DNA from: Streptomyces sp. NBC_01237
GTDB taxonomy: Bacteria; Actinomycetota; Actinomycetes; Streptomycetales; Streptomycetaceae
Length of the DNA stretch: 64,000 bases
Direction: 5' to 3'
NCBI RefSeq assembly: GCF_035917275.1
Contig: NZ_CP108508.1
Coordinates: 4,588,001-4,652,000 of the forward strand
Part shown: piece by piece, positions 17,301 to 24,632 of the stretch
How positions within the stretch are numbered: position 1 is the first letter of the stretch
Layout: every line of letters starts with the position of its first letter
Program-made: the position numbers and the translations under genes
The notes under the pieces: model-generated
Told to the model about the DNA's origin: nothing
What the model saw: the letters and a program-made list of their open reading frames with translations, nothing else
The model's database searches: none

Positions 17301-17425
17301 TCCGCATCGTCGGTCATCCGCTGCCCCGACGTACGGAGACTGCCCTCCGCGCGCCGAAGCGCCGGCCGCACCTCGCCATCGTCAATCGTAATGAAACCGG
17401 TCAACTCGCCAATGGTGAGCGCCAT
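14369..17425 (-). CDS. Tail tape measure protein
   Basis: This 1018-residue protein, the longest in the prophage, is mostly helical with Ala/Gly/Gln-rich segments. Residues ~120-420 hold a phage minor-tail domain (GRLGAQLGATPAVAQKYGQIAGKMYADAVTADFQTAANA). Several hydrophobic stretches around 450-560 (VLAAVVGGALVPVLILMGV, WVIAALVGLGLLIW) follow, as does a repeated phrase with LGIHSPARV and LGIHSPSRV near 680 and 970 that is typical of siphophage tape measures. It sets tail length and passes into the host at DNA injection. The start at ATG 17425 is 3 nt after the chaperone frame ends. Confidence 0.93.
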   Translation of the reverse strand: MALTIGELTGFITIDDGEVRPALRRAEGSLRTSGQRMTDDAERAGQAAGQALGDGLTRAADGSIRDARGRFVAAGRRVGSAAGDSLGDGLRRGADDGANGAVRSAEGGFSRIKMAAAAAGIAAGAVLMQGMAQQLEQSQITGRLGAQLGATPAVAQKYGQIAGKMYADAVTADFQTAANAISVTMRAGLLPPGATNSQIQAISTKVSDLAATFELDLGQSANAVGQIMKTGLAPNAKTALDIITKGMQQMGPRADDVMDTFNEYSVIFQRLGLNAQMATGLMSQGLKAGARDTDTIADTLKEFTIEAVAGSDKIVGGFKAIGLNSSQMVRMMGEGGPQATKALQMTLDKLREMEDPVKRDAAAAELFGTKSEDMQKALLSLDPSKAVANLGNFKGAADKMGNSLRDNAGVRLEQFKRGMQQGVVNVLGTQVIPALMKLGTWAQQNSTTLRVLAAVVGGALVPVLILMGVTATVSATRTVAAWVMTGASSLASAGTQVAAGARVVGAWLLMGVQSLIQGARMAAAWVIAMGPIGWVIAALVGLGLLIWKNWDSIKKWTAQAWDWVWEKIKSIGGAILGFLIKWNIVSIFLRHWDRIKSGLAEKTLAVLGFVAKLPGRINGAIVGLGSLLYGKGRNVVEGLWRGIQSMGGWIKSQIMGWARDVIPGPIAKALGIHSPARVTKEQGRWIARGLIDGLLGSTKQIKAASARLAEMVTDGLKPGKKRSKALGKISSGSKTLLKLVDREVRVASQLKAAQKRLADQVSAREKLSADVRNGVLASGNITSLDGPATADTIINTLAARVDQAQRFAAQLAALKKKGVRSDLIAQIAQAGVEQGAASAAVLANASTSQIAQINSQQAQLVKAATAAGDTAGNAMYGAGINAARGLVRGLQNEQKGIERQMLKIALGMQKAIRQALGIHSPSRVMAAIGRYIPQGLVRGIKGGQAAVDRSMAALVDPSAVPVAAGGAYGGAGPTSAPARTVIEIRSDGSRRSDWLVEELRQSVQARGGDVQVVLGGRR

Positions 17426-17427
17426 AG

Positions 17428-17724
17428 CTACCGCCCCCGTTTCTGCCCGGAGTCGGGCGGTGCGAAGGTGCGGTGTATGCGGCACTCGGTGCTCAACAGA
17501 CCGGTAATGCGGAGCCGGAGCCAGCGCCACTTGCGCTCGCGGAGAATGCCCGACTCGACGTCAACGCCGTAGACCTGGTGGAGATCAGCCTCAATCAGCT
17601 CCCACCGGTCCAACAGGGCATCCCAGGTCAGCGCGGGGCCGCCTTGGCCTTGCCCTTGCGAGCCGAGCCCGCCTTCGTACCACTCGTAGAGGCCGGTGTC
17701 GGGGTCGTACTCGCCGCACCCTTT
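17428..17724 (-). CDS. Tail assembly chaperone, frameshift extension (GT-like part)
   Basis: This is the -1 frame that continues the chaperone gene past its normal stop. From the slippery site at 17718-17724 the frame is open to 17428 and reads EYDPDTGLYEWYEGGLGSQ, then ALTWDALLDRWELIEADLHQ and VYGVDVESGILRERKWRWLR. The ALTWDALLDRWELIEADLH phrase is typical of the second part of actinophage tail chaperones. It has no good start codon of its own (only TTG 17613, which would skip the conserved WYEGG part), so synthesis as a fusion to the 17628-18140 product is likely. The fusion would be about 237 residues. Confidence 0.83.
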   Translation of the reverse strand, partial: KGCGEYDPDTGLYEWYEGGLGSQGQGQGGPALTWDALLDRWELIEADLHQVYGVDVESGILRERKWRWLRLRITGLLSTECRIHRTFAPPDSGQKRGR

Positions 17725-18140
17725 GCCAAGGAGTCGCGCGACGCCGACCGCCTCGCCGCCCGATTCGCTTTTCCCGGGCCGGTGCCGGTGTTCCAGTAGG
17801 CTTCCGCGGTCTCGCGGTCAGCAGTGATCCACATCATGGCCGTGAGCGCCACGTGTCGGAAGCGGCTCCAGCGCACATCCGCGAGCAGCTGCTCGTACGT
17901 CGCACCGAGGCACAGCCGGTAGAGGTCGATCTCCTCCTTGTCGTCGAGGGCGGGTCCGTCGAGCGCGTTGCCCCCGGCTGCGAGCCGCGCGGCCAGCGTG
18001 GTGATGCGCTCGATCTTGAGCCCGTCCTCGGCCGCAGGGTCCTCGATCCGGTACGTGCGCGTCTCCCCGTCCTTCCCGGTAACGGGAAGTTCGAGGACAT
18101 CGTCAAGGAAATCGCCGAGTGCGGCGAACCCCCCACTCAC
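17628..18140 (-). CDS. Tail assembly chaperone (G-like part)
   Basis: This 170-residue protein (GFAALGDFLDDVLELPVTGKDGETRTYRI and LCLGATYEQLLADVRWSRFRHVALTAMMWI) belongs to the actinophage tail chaperone group encoded between the tail tube and tape measure genes. It coats the tape measure during tail assembly. The final ~30 residues (Ala/Ser/Thr/Lys-rich) overlap a second open frame that encodes the frameshifted extension. The start overlaps the tail tube stop codon as ATGA. Confidence 0.85.
   Translation of the reverse strand: MSGGFAALGDFLDDVLELPVTGKDGETRTYRIEDPAAEDGLKIERITTLAARLAAGGNALDGPALDDKEEIDLYRLCLGATYEQLLADVRWSRFRHVALTAMMWITADRETAEAYWNTGTGPGKANRAARRSASRDSLAKGAASTTPTPASTSGTKAGSARKGKAKAAPR
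17718..17724 (-). other. -1 ribosomal frameshift slippery heptamer AAAGGGT
   Basis: In the chaperone frame the codons read GCA AAG GGT, which gives X XXY YYZ = A AAG GGT. Slipping back one base lets the tRNAs re-pair with AAA and GGG. The heptamer lies near the start of the overlap between the two chaperone frames, where a dual-frame siphophage chaperone needs it. Confidence 0.75.
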
Positions 18141-18619
18141 GGGGTCTCCACCGGGTTCGCGATGGGCAGGAGCGGGCCATCACCAGTGAGGGTGATCTCG
18201 ACCTGATCCAGCGCCGTGTACTCCCCGCCGGAGGGAGCCCACGTCACCAGGGCGTGACCCTCGTACGCCTCGGGCAGGCCCCGCCGGTCCAGGTATCGGA
18301 CGTGAACGCGCGAGGCGGCACCGTAGGCGAAGCTGGCCAGCCGCAGCGCCTCATGCACCGCGTTGTACGTCTTCGCCGTCTCCGCGATCCGCCGGTTGAT
18401 CGTGAGCGACAGCTCCCACGCCTGGCCCGTTTTGGTGTTCCCGGCCCAACCGTCGCTGTCGTAGTCCGAGGAGTCCTCGATGTTCGGTTCGGCGGCCGGC
18501 TGGAAGCTGGTGATCCCGGGGCAGACCTTCCAATCCGGCGTGGTCCCCGTACCGATGTTGATTTCGATCCGCCACCGTCGGGCGAGCGCGACAACGTCGG
18601 GCTCAACAGGTGTACTCAT
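18137..18619 (-). CDS. Major tail (tail tube) protein
   Basis: This 160-residue protein (ARRWRIEINIGTGTTPDWKVCPGITSFQPAAEPNIEDSSDYDSDGWAGNTKTGQAWELSLTINRR) has the beta-rich pattern and position of siphophage tail tube proteins, just before the chaperones. Subunits stack into rings around the tape measure. ATG 18619; the stop overlaps the next gene start. Confidence 0.88.
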   Translation of the reverse strand: MSTPVEPDVVALARRWRIEINIGTGTTPDWKVCPGITSFQPAAEPNIEDSSDYDSDGWAGNTKTGQAWELSLTINRRIAETAKTYNAVHEALRLASFAYGAASRVHVRYLDRRGLPEAYEGHALVTWAPSGGEYTALDQVEITLTGDGPLLPIANPVETP

Positions 18620-18631
18620 GGGCGCGGTTCC

Positions 18632-19066
18632 TTACTCATAGGTGTTGGGTGTCGCCCTGCTCGTGCGGGCGTAGTAGTTGGCGGTGATCTCCATCCGCCC
18701 GTTCGCGTCGAGGCCGAGAGATGCCTCGGAGGCCCGCCACATCAGCGCCACGGGGACGACACGCAGCCGGAAGTACTCGCGGCCATGCAGCGCGTCAAAC
18801 ACCCCGTCGGCGAGGGCGTATACGGCGCGTGGGTCACGCCCGGCGCGCATCCGGACCTGGACGGCGGTGATCGCCTCCGGCCCCCCGGTGTCCTCGATCG
18901 GGTACGGGGTCAGGCACAGCACCCGGTCCGGCTGTGCGGGCATGACGCCCAGCACGATCGCCGTACCTGTCGTGGGGTACGGCTCATCCGGCGGCCCGTA
19001 GGTGCCGAGCCCCTGCTCGGCGAGGAGTTCGGCCAGGCCCTCGACGACGTCGGCGGTGTAGCTCAC
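18632..19066 (-). CDS. Tail terminator-like minor protein
   Basis: This 144-residue protein, between the gp10-like and tail tube genes, contains YTADVVEGLAELLAEQGLGTYGP and VQVRMRAGRDPRAVYALADGVFDALHGREYF, a pattern shared by actinophage minor capsid/tail terminator proteins. It probably caps the tail and helps head-tail joining. GTG 19066 overlaps the upstream stop. Confidence 0.7.
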   Translation of the reverse strand: MSYTADVVEGLAELLAEQGLGTYGPPDEPYPTTGTAIVLGVMPAQPDRVLCLTPYPIEDTGGPEAITAVQVRMRAGRDPRAVYALADGVFDALHGREYFRLRVVPVALMWRASEASLGLDANGRMEITANYYARTSRATPNTYE

Positions 19067-19410
19067 CGCAGGGCCCGGCGCATCTCGGCGGCGATGATCT
19101 CGCCGACCGTGTCGGCCTCCTCCGCCATGGGGAGTTCGAGGAATTTCGCCGTGCGTCCGGCGTCGTGCCGGTAGTCCATCTCCTCATGCTGCCGGACGGC
19201 GTACGGGGTGTCGTAGGCGACGGCGGCCGTCAACGACTGCTCGTCCACGGTGGCGGTGCCGCTGCGTTCGAGCGTGCCCTCCTCGATGGGGACTCGCTCC
19301 CGGCTGACCTGTAGGACGTGCTCGGAGCCGAGCCGCAGACCGCGAACAGCACCGTCGTGGGTGCCCCGGATCACGGCGTTGCCGTTCCAGGTGAGGCGTG
19401 CGCGCGTCAC
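19063..19410 (-). CDS. HK97 gp10-like head-tail joining protein
   Basis: This 115-residue protein (RERVPIEEGTLERSGTATVDEQSLTAAVAYDTPYAVRQHEEMDYRHDAGRTAKFLELPM) is a clear gp10-like neck protein: the pattern YAVxQHExxxYRHxxGRxAKFLE is typical. It lies in the connector gene block between capsid and tail tube. GTG 19410, overlapping its neighbour. Confidence 0.85.
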   Translation of the reverse strand: MTRARLTWNGNAVIRGTHDGAVRGLRLGSEHVLQVSRERVPIEEGTLERSGTATVDEQSLTAAVAYDTPYAVRQHEEMDYRHDAGRTAKFLELPMAEEADTVGEIIAAEMRRALR

Positions 19411-19724
19411 TCGCAGAACACCTCCGTACTCTCAGGCACCGGAAGGCCCGGGGCGGTGTGGGCGGCGACGTGCAGCGCGGTCGTCACGCGGCCGGACGGG
19501 AGGGAGATGCGGGACTGCGGGGGGCAGTCGAGCCCCGGTGCGGCGATGACCTGAGCAGTGCTCGTCACCTCGGCTCCGGTTCGGTCCCGGACGGTGCGAA
19601 CCCGTTCGGAGACAAGCGCGGCCACTGGTGCGCCCGGCGGCCAGTACACCGGCCCGACAGGACCCTCACCGCGGTACCGCTGAACGACGATGCGGTGCGG
19701 CATCAGCCAGGATGGTGCCCTCAC
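19407..19724 (-). CDS. Head closure (stopper)-like protein
   Basis: This 105-residue protein begins VRAPSWLMPHRIVVQRYRGEGPVGPVYWPPG, with a beta-rich core (AQVIAAPGLDCPPQSRISLPSG) typical of small head-tail stopper proteins. GTG 19724 overlaps the adaptor gene stop as GTGA; the frame is open further upstream but that would lie within the adaptor gene. Function is by position and size. Confidence 0.65.
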   Translation of the reverse strand: MRAPSWLMPHRIVVQRYRGEGPVGPVYWPPGAPVAALVSERVRTVRDRTGAEVTSTAQVIAAPGLDCPPQSRISLPSGRVTTALHVAAHTAPGLPVPESTEVFCE

Positions 19725-20113
19725 CAGACCACCCCCGGCAGCAGTCCAGCTCGGCGCAGAGCGCGAAGCGCCCGCGGGCCTAGATCTACCTCGGACCCGA
19801 CCGGCCCGCCCTTGCGGCCGGACATGGCCACAGGCCCGATGCTCACGGAATCCCACTGGCCGGCCGCGCCGGTGTCGTCCCCGCCCTGCTCCGCGACGTA
19901 CTCAACCTGCGCGCACGTTGCAGCGGCCAGTGCGGCGGCCACGTCCGGATCAGTCGGCATTCCGTCGGTGTCGGTGTCGTAGATCGCGGTGAGCAGTGCA
20001 TCGTCCACGTCCTCACTGGCACGGGCCAGGAGAGCCGCGATGTCCTCGCCCGGCGGTATGGGGCGTGCCCCGGGTCGCGCTGTGTACTGCTCGGGGGTGG
20101 CGTACACACGCAC
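19721..20113 (-). CDS. Head-tail connector (adaptor)-like protein
   Basis: This 130-residue protein (VYATPEQYTARPG, DIAALLARASEDVDDALL, PDVAAALAAATCAQVEYV) follows the helical pattern of gp6-like adaptors that attach under the portal. GTG 20113. It is the first connector gene after the capsid genes. Confidence 0.72.
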   Translation of the reverse strand: MRVYATPEQYTARPGARPIPPGEDIAALLARASEDVDDALLTAIYDTDTDGMPTDPDVAAALAAATCAQVEYVAEQGGDDTGAAGQWDSVSIGPVAMSGRKGGPVGSEVDLGPRALRALRRAGLLPGVVW

Positions 20114-20117
20114 TGGC

Positions 20118-20297
20118 CTACTCCTTCGGGGGCTCCGGCGGCTTCCGGCGCTGCTTGGTCTCCTCGACCCCGTAGCCGTGCCGGCGCGCGTACGCGATGA
20201 CCGCCGGATCGTCCGACTCGGCGGTTCCGTTGGCGAAATAGGTTCCGCCCGGCCCGGGGCCGGTGAAGTCCTCGACAGGGGTGTGCAAAGTGGCCAT
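20118..20297 (-). CDS. Small head-region protein of unknown function
   Basis: This 59-residue protein (MATLHTPVEDFTGPGPGG then DDPAVIAYARRHGYGV) has its ATG sharing one base with the preceding TAA. The segment AVIAYARRHGYGVEE looks like a short HeH/LEM-type helix-extended-helix found in small phage proteins. Its role is unknown. Confidence 0.7.
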   Translation of the reverse strand: MATLHTPVEDFTGPGPGGTYFANGTAESDDPAVIAYARRHGYGVEETKQRRKPPEPPKE

Positions 20298-20749
20298 TAC
20301 GGGGCCCCTTCCAGTGTTGTGATGCGGGCGGCCAGCTCGGCAAGGACGCCTTGCACCGTGGTGGCGGTGCCGGGCCCAATCGCCGTAGCGGTGACGGCCG
20401 TTGCGGCATGGGTGTGGTTGCCTGCGGCGGCGGTCGCCGCAGTGGTGCCGAGTGCGAGCGACGACGTGCCCGCGCCGATCGCGGTTCGGACGGCAGCAGG
20501 ATCGGCGGCGGTGAGAACGCTGCGTCCGGTCGCCGTGGCGTCCGACACCTGCGCCGCGGTGTGCGTGTGCGCGGCAGGCGGATACGACGTGGGCTTGCCA
20601 GTGATGTCGGCCCACGCGATCGGCTGCGCGGGCCCGCCCGTGAGTTCGGCCAGTACTTCGCTGAGCGGCCGGCGGGACTCGCCAGAACCGACGTCAACCG
20701 CCGGGGCGGCGAGCGCGCTACGGTGCTCGCCGCCCGGGGTGTCGATCAT
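20297..20749 (-). CDS. Putative capsid (head) fibre protein
   Basis: This 150-residue protein contains the fibre motif WADITGKPTSYPPAAHTHTAAQVSDATATG and a second AAGNHTHAATAV. His-x-His and DITGKP motifs mark trimeric phage fibres. It is encoded right after the major capsid protein instead of in the tail module, which suggests a fibre on the head. The C-terminus (TTVQGVLAELAARITTLEGA) could form a trimeric coiled coil. Confidence 0.65.
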   Translation of the reverse strand: MIDTPGGEHRSALAAPAVDVGSGESRRPLSEVLAELTGGPAQPIAWADITGKPTSYPPAAHTHTAAQVSDATATGRSVLTAADPAAVRTAIGAGTSSLALGTTAATAAAGNHTHAATAVTATAIGPGTATTVQGVLAELAARITTLEGAP

Positions 20750-20752
20750 CGG

Positions 20753-21757
20753 TCAGCGCACCTTCAGGTTGCGGAAGACGGTTGCCGCCTTCGTGGCCTT
20801 GAGGACGACGCCAAGCGGGCCGAGTTCGACTTCACCTGTCTTGACGGCACCGGACGACGTGAAGTCGGGCAGCCACGTACTGACCAGCTGCCCGCCCATG
20901 GTGCTCACCCCGTGGAAACCGTCGAGGGCGGCCCGGTAGGCGTACAGGTCGGTGAGACCGGTTGCCGCGGTGCCGCCGACGGTGCGGTTCTCGATCGGGA
21001 TGATCGGGTCAGAGGTACCAGGCTTGTCGCCCGGGTCGGCGAAGATGATCCCGCCGTACGTCTCGCGGACGATCGGCCGACCGCCGGGGCCCATGAGCCC
21101 GTCCACCGGGTCCTTGGTGTACATGCCCGCTCGGCGGGCAGCGGCCCGGACGCGGGCGAGCGCGGTCTTGTTGCCGAGAATGACGGTCGGGGTGCCGTCG
21201 AGCAGGGACAGCCACTCGTCGATGGCGTCGAGTGCCTTGTGTTCTGCGCGGGTGCTGCTGTCGAAGTCGGTCCAGTCGGTTACCACGGTTGCGCGGTGCT
21301 CGGTCGCAGTACCGGTGAGCGCCTTGTCGAGTCCGTCGAAACCGTCCTCCTCGACCGCCACATCACCGTTGATCACGGCGTCCTGAAACTTGGTCCGAGC
21401 CGCCTTGATCTTCTGACTCATGTTCAGCGCGACAGTGCCGGACGCGGCCGGGCCCAGCTTCGCGATGACGCGGTCCACCTGAAACGATCCACCGAGCACG
21501 GACAGCTCGATGCTGTACTTCTGCGTAGTCACGTTGCTCGGCGAGTACTCCGAGTTCAGCGCACGGAAACTGGCGGTGGGCTGGGTGATCAGGCGCCGGT
21601 AGCCGTATTCGAGGGTCGCGCCCCCGCCGGCCGGATTCACGGCGTCATCGAACGTGAGGCTGTCGAGGACCGCGCTCTCCTTGCGGAACTCGTCGATCAC
21701 CTGGACATCCAGGTCTTCCTGGGTGTTGTTCTTCGCCTCGGCGAGGGTCACGGGCAT
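20753..21757 (-). CDS. Major capsid protein (HK97 fold)
   Basis: This 334-residue protein starts MPVTLAEAKNNTQEDLDVQVIDEFRK. It has an N-arm, an E-loop region around SVLGGSFQVDRVIA, and a P-domain (TKFQDAVINGD, FDGLDKALTG, IDEWLSLLDGTPTVILGNKTALARVRAAARRAG), then a beta-rich A-domain. It is the usual length for actinophage HK97-type capsids and is located between scaffold and fibre genes. It forms the icosahedral shell. Confidence 0.92.
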   Translation of the reverse strand: MPVTLAEAKNNTQEDLDVQVIDEFRKESAVLDSLTFDDAVNPAGGGATLEYGYRRLITQPTASFRALNSEYSPSNVTTQKYSIELSVLGGSFQVDRVIAKLGPAASGTVALNMSQKIKAARTKFQDAVINGDVAVEEDGFDGLDKALTGTATEHRATVVTDWTDFDSSTRAEHKALDAIDEWLSLLDGTPTVILGNKTALARVRAAARRAGMYTKDPVDGLMGPGGRPIVRETYGGIIFADPGDKPGTSDPIIPIENRTVGGTAATGLTDLYAYRAALDGFHGVSTMGGQLVSTWLPDFTSSGAVKTGEVELGPLGVVLKATKAATVFRNLKVR

Positions 21758-21769
21758 GAGGTGGTACTC

Positions 21770-22546
21770 CTAGGATCGGCTGCCCATGCGGGCGGCAACG
21801 GCGTCGTGCAGGTTGGTGGGCTTCCGGTCTCCGGCACCGGCGCCGGAGAAGTCGGCGCCGCCCTTGACGGCCCCGGCGGGGCGGACCTTGTACAGGTCGG
21901 GGTCCGTGTCGACCTCGGCCGTGATTGCTGCCTTCAGCTGCTCGCCGAAATCGGCGGCGGCGGGGTCGAGCGCGGCAAGGCGGTCGGTGAACGACCGGCT
22001 GTTCAGCAGCCGGTCGGCACGCGCCTGCTCGGTCTGCGCCGCTTTGTACGCGGCGAGGTGTACCGCGGTCTCACGGGCAGACTTCTGCGACTCGGCGAGC
22101 TGCTGCGTCAGCTGCTCGGGCGTTGCCTGCTGGTCGTCCTGGACCAGGCCGAGCGCGCGCCCGATCTTCTGCGCGAGGGCCTGTTCGGCGGCCTGAGCGG
22201 CGTTGGCCTTGGCCACGGTCCGAGACTTTCCGGCTTCGGCGCGGGCGTCGCTGATGGCCTTCTGCGCCCATGCGGGGAGCGTCGACACGTCACCTTCGGC
22301 GGGCTGCTGGCCCTGCTGCTGGCCGGTGGGGTCCTGCCCGCCCTGGCCCTGCTGCTGGCCATCGGCCGCGCCCTGCTGTCCGGTGTCGGCACCGGCCGCG
22401 CCCTGGCCTCCGTCGCCCCCGGTGCCGCCCTCTCCGGTGCCGTCGCCTCCGGCGATGGCGTAGATCGGGCGGCCGTCGGCGCGGTAACCGAGGACGGCCC
22501 CGGCCGGGTACGTGGCGAGCGGGTGACGGTACGCGGGGGTGTTCAT
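21770..22546 (-). CDS. Capsid scaffolding protein
   Basis: This 258-residue protein has a Gly/Gln-rich disordered N-terminal half (residues ~35-90) and a helical C-terminal half (ISDARAEAGKSRTVAKANAAQAAEQALAQ, ETAVHLAAYKAAQTEQARADRLLNSRSFTDRLAALDP). It lies just before the capsid gene. That layout is standard for scaffolds, which guide procapsid assembly and then leave. ATG 22546 is chosen; the frame upstream runs through two terminator-like hairpins. Confidence 0.85.
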   Translation of the reverse strand: MNTPAYRHPLATYPAGAVLGYRADGRPIYAIAGGDGTGEGGTGGDGGQGAAGADTGQQGAADGQQQGQGGQDPTGQQQGQQPAEGDVSTLPAWAQKAISDARAEAGKSRTVAKANAAQAAEQALAQKIGRALGLVQDDQQATPEQLTQQLAESQKSARETAVHLAAYKAAQTEQARADRLLNSRSFTDRLAALDPAAADFGEQLKAAITAEVDTDPDLYKVRPAGAVKGGADFSGAGAGDRKPTNLHDAVAARMGSRS

Positions 22547-22568
22547 CGTGTGCACTCCTGGTGCGGTC

Positions 22569-22627
22569 GGGCCCGCGCCTGGCGGGCCGTGTGGGCATGC
22601 AAAAGGGGCCCGCACCTGGCGGGCCCC
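22569..22627 (-). terminator. Pair of near-identical hairpins before the scaffold gene
   Basis: GGCCCGC-N5-GCGGGCC lies at 22570-22588, and GGGGCCCGC-N5-GCGGGCCCC at 22605-22627. The loops are nearly the same (GCCTG and ACCTG). Read leftward, the larger stem is followed by TTTTGC, a canonical terminator. A new promoter for scaffold and capsid would be needed below it unless it leaks. Confidence 0.72.
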
Positions 22628-22653
22628 GGGGATCGTGCTGGTCTGTGGTGCGC

Positions 22654-22812
22654 CTACTCGGTGAGCGGGCGCACGGTGGCATAGCCGCGAATCCACGCGG
22701 CACGAAGCAGCGTGTCAGCGGCGTACGGACAAGTGGTCGGGCGGTCGCCTCGGTGGCCAGCCTTGGCCCCCTCGACGACCGCACGCGTAATCTCCTCGCG
22801 CGTTCCCATCAT
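22654..22812 (-). CDS. Small Rmf/CrpP-fold protein
   Basis: This 52-residue protein follows the MuF-like gene with a TGATG overlap. Its pattern EGAKAGHRGDRPTTCPY then RAAWIRGYATVR matches the ribosome modulation factor family (G..AG..G....CPY......W..GY). E. coli Rmf dimerises ribosomes in stationary phase, and related CrpP proteins occur in mobile elements. The function here is unknown. Confidence 0.65.
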   Translation of the reverse strand: MMGTREEITRAVVEGAKAGHRGDRPTTCPYAADTLLRAAWIRGYATVRPLTE

Positions 22813-24629
22813 CACCTCTTGTTCTGGTGGGCAGACTCGTTCAGTCGGGCCCCGTCGGCCCACCGCTGCGCCTCGCCGGTCGCCTGCTCGATGAATTCAG
22901 CCTGCGTCAACCGGCCATGCCGCGCCCACCATTCACGCAGTTCGTCGCTGGCGCGCGCGTGGGCGATCCGAGCCGGGCCGCTGAACAGCGACATGGGGTC
23001 GATACCGTCGGCCTGCGCCTTCTTGTTCAGGAGGTAGCCGCGAGTGTCGCCCTCGGCGGCGAGGTACTGCCGGTAGACGTACTCGGCGTACATCTCCCGT
23101 GCCTTGGCCCGGGTCATTCGCTCGCGCGGCTCGGCGTCGCCCGTCTTCCGCTCGGCGGCCTTGACCGCTGCGGCAAGGTCGTCGGCGAACCGGGCATCAC
23201 GGGCCAGCGCCCCCCACTCCTCCGGTGCGGGCAGCGGGTCGAGGGCGTCGTCAAGGGCGGCGCGGTCGGCGAGCATGTCGGCGACCGCGTCACCGGTCGC
23301 GGCGGCGGCCGGCAAAGGATCGGGCGGGTAGCGGCGGTCGAGTTCGGCGGCGATTCGGTTGCGGTCGCGGTCGTCGAGCGAGGCGGCCCGCATCGCGGTG
23401 CCCATCTCGTCGTCGGTCATCTCGCGCATGGTCCCGTCGTCGCCGGACCGAACGCGGGCGGCCTGTACGTACGGGCTGCTCGGCGCGGTCTGCGAGGTGG
23501 GGAGGTTCGAGGCCCCGGGCTGTTCGCGGGCGCGGAGCCGTCGCAGGTCGGGGTGCGCGGTGAGGTGGTCGCGCATGGCGGTCTGCCACTGCCGAGTCTT
23601 GGCGTTTGCGGCGGTGCGGGCCTCCGGCGTTGTCGCCGCGGCCGACCGGTTCTTGTACTGCCTGATCTTCCGTTCGATTTCCCGTTGACGCTGCCCGGCC
23701 TCGTACCCCTTGGGGTCTGGCGTGGCGGTCTCGGTGCGGGTGATGCCCGGCGTATATGCGCTCACGGAATGGCGGCAGTTGGGATGCTGAAGCCCTGCGC
23801 GGCGGGCCTCGTCGAGCGATCCAGCGACCCGTACGAGCAGCTGCTCGCCGTCGCGGGTGGCGTGCTCGACCGCGGCCGTACGGGGCCCGTCCGGGCCACT
23901 GATGGTCAGTACGCGGGTCTCCCATGGACGACACAGTGAGCATTCTCGGGGGGAGTTGGACACGATGACCAGCTCTACACCGGCAGCCTCCAGCGTCCGC
24001 ATGTGGCCTTCGGTCGCGGCGCGGCCCACGGCGGTGCGTACCGCCATCTCCGCGTACGAGGTGAGTTTCCACCGTCGGCCGGCGCGGTCGGTAAAGCTGG
24101 TGATTCCCTCGTCTGCCCACTTCCGCATGGCGTCCTGTGTGGCCTGACGGCGGGTAGCCGTGCCGAGCAGCGGCAGTGCGGCCACCTGGGCAACGATCGC
24201 TCGGAAACGGTCCAGAACGGTGCGCAGAATGCTGCGGTGGGTGTCCGTGACGCGGTCGACGGTCTGCTGTGCAAGGCGGTCGACGGCTTGCGCCTGCGGC
24301 GTGATTTCGTCGACCAGGCGGCGGGCGTCGTCGTCGAGCGCGCCCAGCTCGGCGACCCCGGCGCGGTGCCCGGTCGAGTACGCCTCGGCCGTCACCTCGA
24401 ACACCTCCAGGCGCACGGCCTGGTCGAGCTGGTCGGTGACGGCTGTCGCCGCCCGGCGCAGCGCGGCAACCGCGGCGAGCTTCCGTTCGGCCCACTGCGG
24501 CGAATCGAACCCGCCCTCCAGTTGCTTCGCGATGATGCCAAGTAGGCGCTCCTCGGCGGACGCGTACAGGTCCCGCGTACCGGCGGCAAGGTCTTCGACC
24601 ATGCCCGGGTGAATCGGCACGCGGAACAC
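22812..24629 (-). CDS. MuF-like minor capsid protein
   Basis: This 605-residue protein comes directly after the portal gene. Residues ~1-310 are a phage minor capsid protein 2/MuF-type domain (TSYAEMAVRTAVGRAATEGHMRTLEAAGVELVIVSNSPRECSLCRPWETRVLTISG, HPNCRHSVSAYTPG), with conserved Cys and His. The rest is charged and helical, ending with LREWWARHGRLTQAEFIEQATGEAQRW. MuF proteins sit inside the capsid and may be ejected with DNA. In some phages the C-terminus carries a toxin, but I recognise no toxin motif here. GTG 24629. Confidence 0.85.
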   Translation of the reverse strand: MFRVPIHPGMVEDLAAGTRDLYASAEERLLGIIAKQLEGGFDSPQWAERKLAAVAALRRAATAVTDQLDQAVRLEVFEVTAEAYSTGHRAGVAELGALDDDARRLVDEITPQAQAVDRLAQQTVDRVTDTHRSILRTVLDRFRAIVAQVAALPLLGTATRRQATQDAMRKWADEGITSFTDRAGRRWKLTSYAEMAVRTAVGRAATEGHMRTLEAAGVELVIVSNSPRECSLCRPWETRVLTISGPDGPRTAAVEHATRDGEQLLVRVAGSLDEARRAGLQHPNCRHSVSAYTPGITRTETATPDPKGYEAGQRQREIERKIRQYKNRSAAATTPEARTAANAKTRQWQTAMRDHLTAHPDLRRLRAREQPGASNLPTSQTAPSSPYVQAARVRSGDDGTMREMTDDEMGTAMRAASLDDRDRNRIAAELDRRYPPDPLPAAAATGDAVADMLADRAALDDALDPLPAPEEWGALARDARFADDLAAAVKAAERKTGDAEPRERMTRAKAREMYAEYVYRQYLAAEGDTRGYLLNKKAQADGIDPMSLFSGPARIAHARASDELREWWARHGRLTQAEFIEQATGEAQRWADGARLNESAHQNKR

Positions 24630-24632
24630 CTC

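Noticed and set aside
20351..22684. A forward 777-codon open frame across the capsid and scaffold genes
   Set aside because: It lies antisense to capsid, fibre and scaffold genes with clear phage motifs and has no domain or start signal.
22812..24629. A toxin domain at the C-terminus of the MuF-like protein
   Set aside because: No known toxin motif or catalytic residues are visible; the C-terminus is charged and helical.
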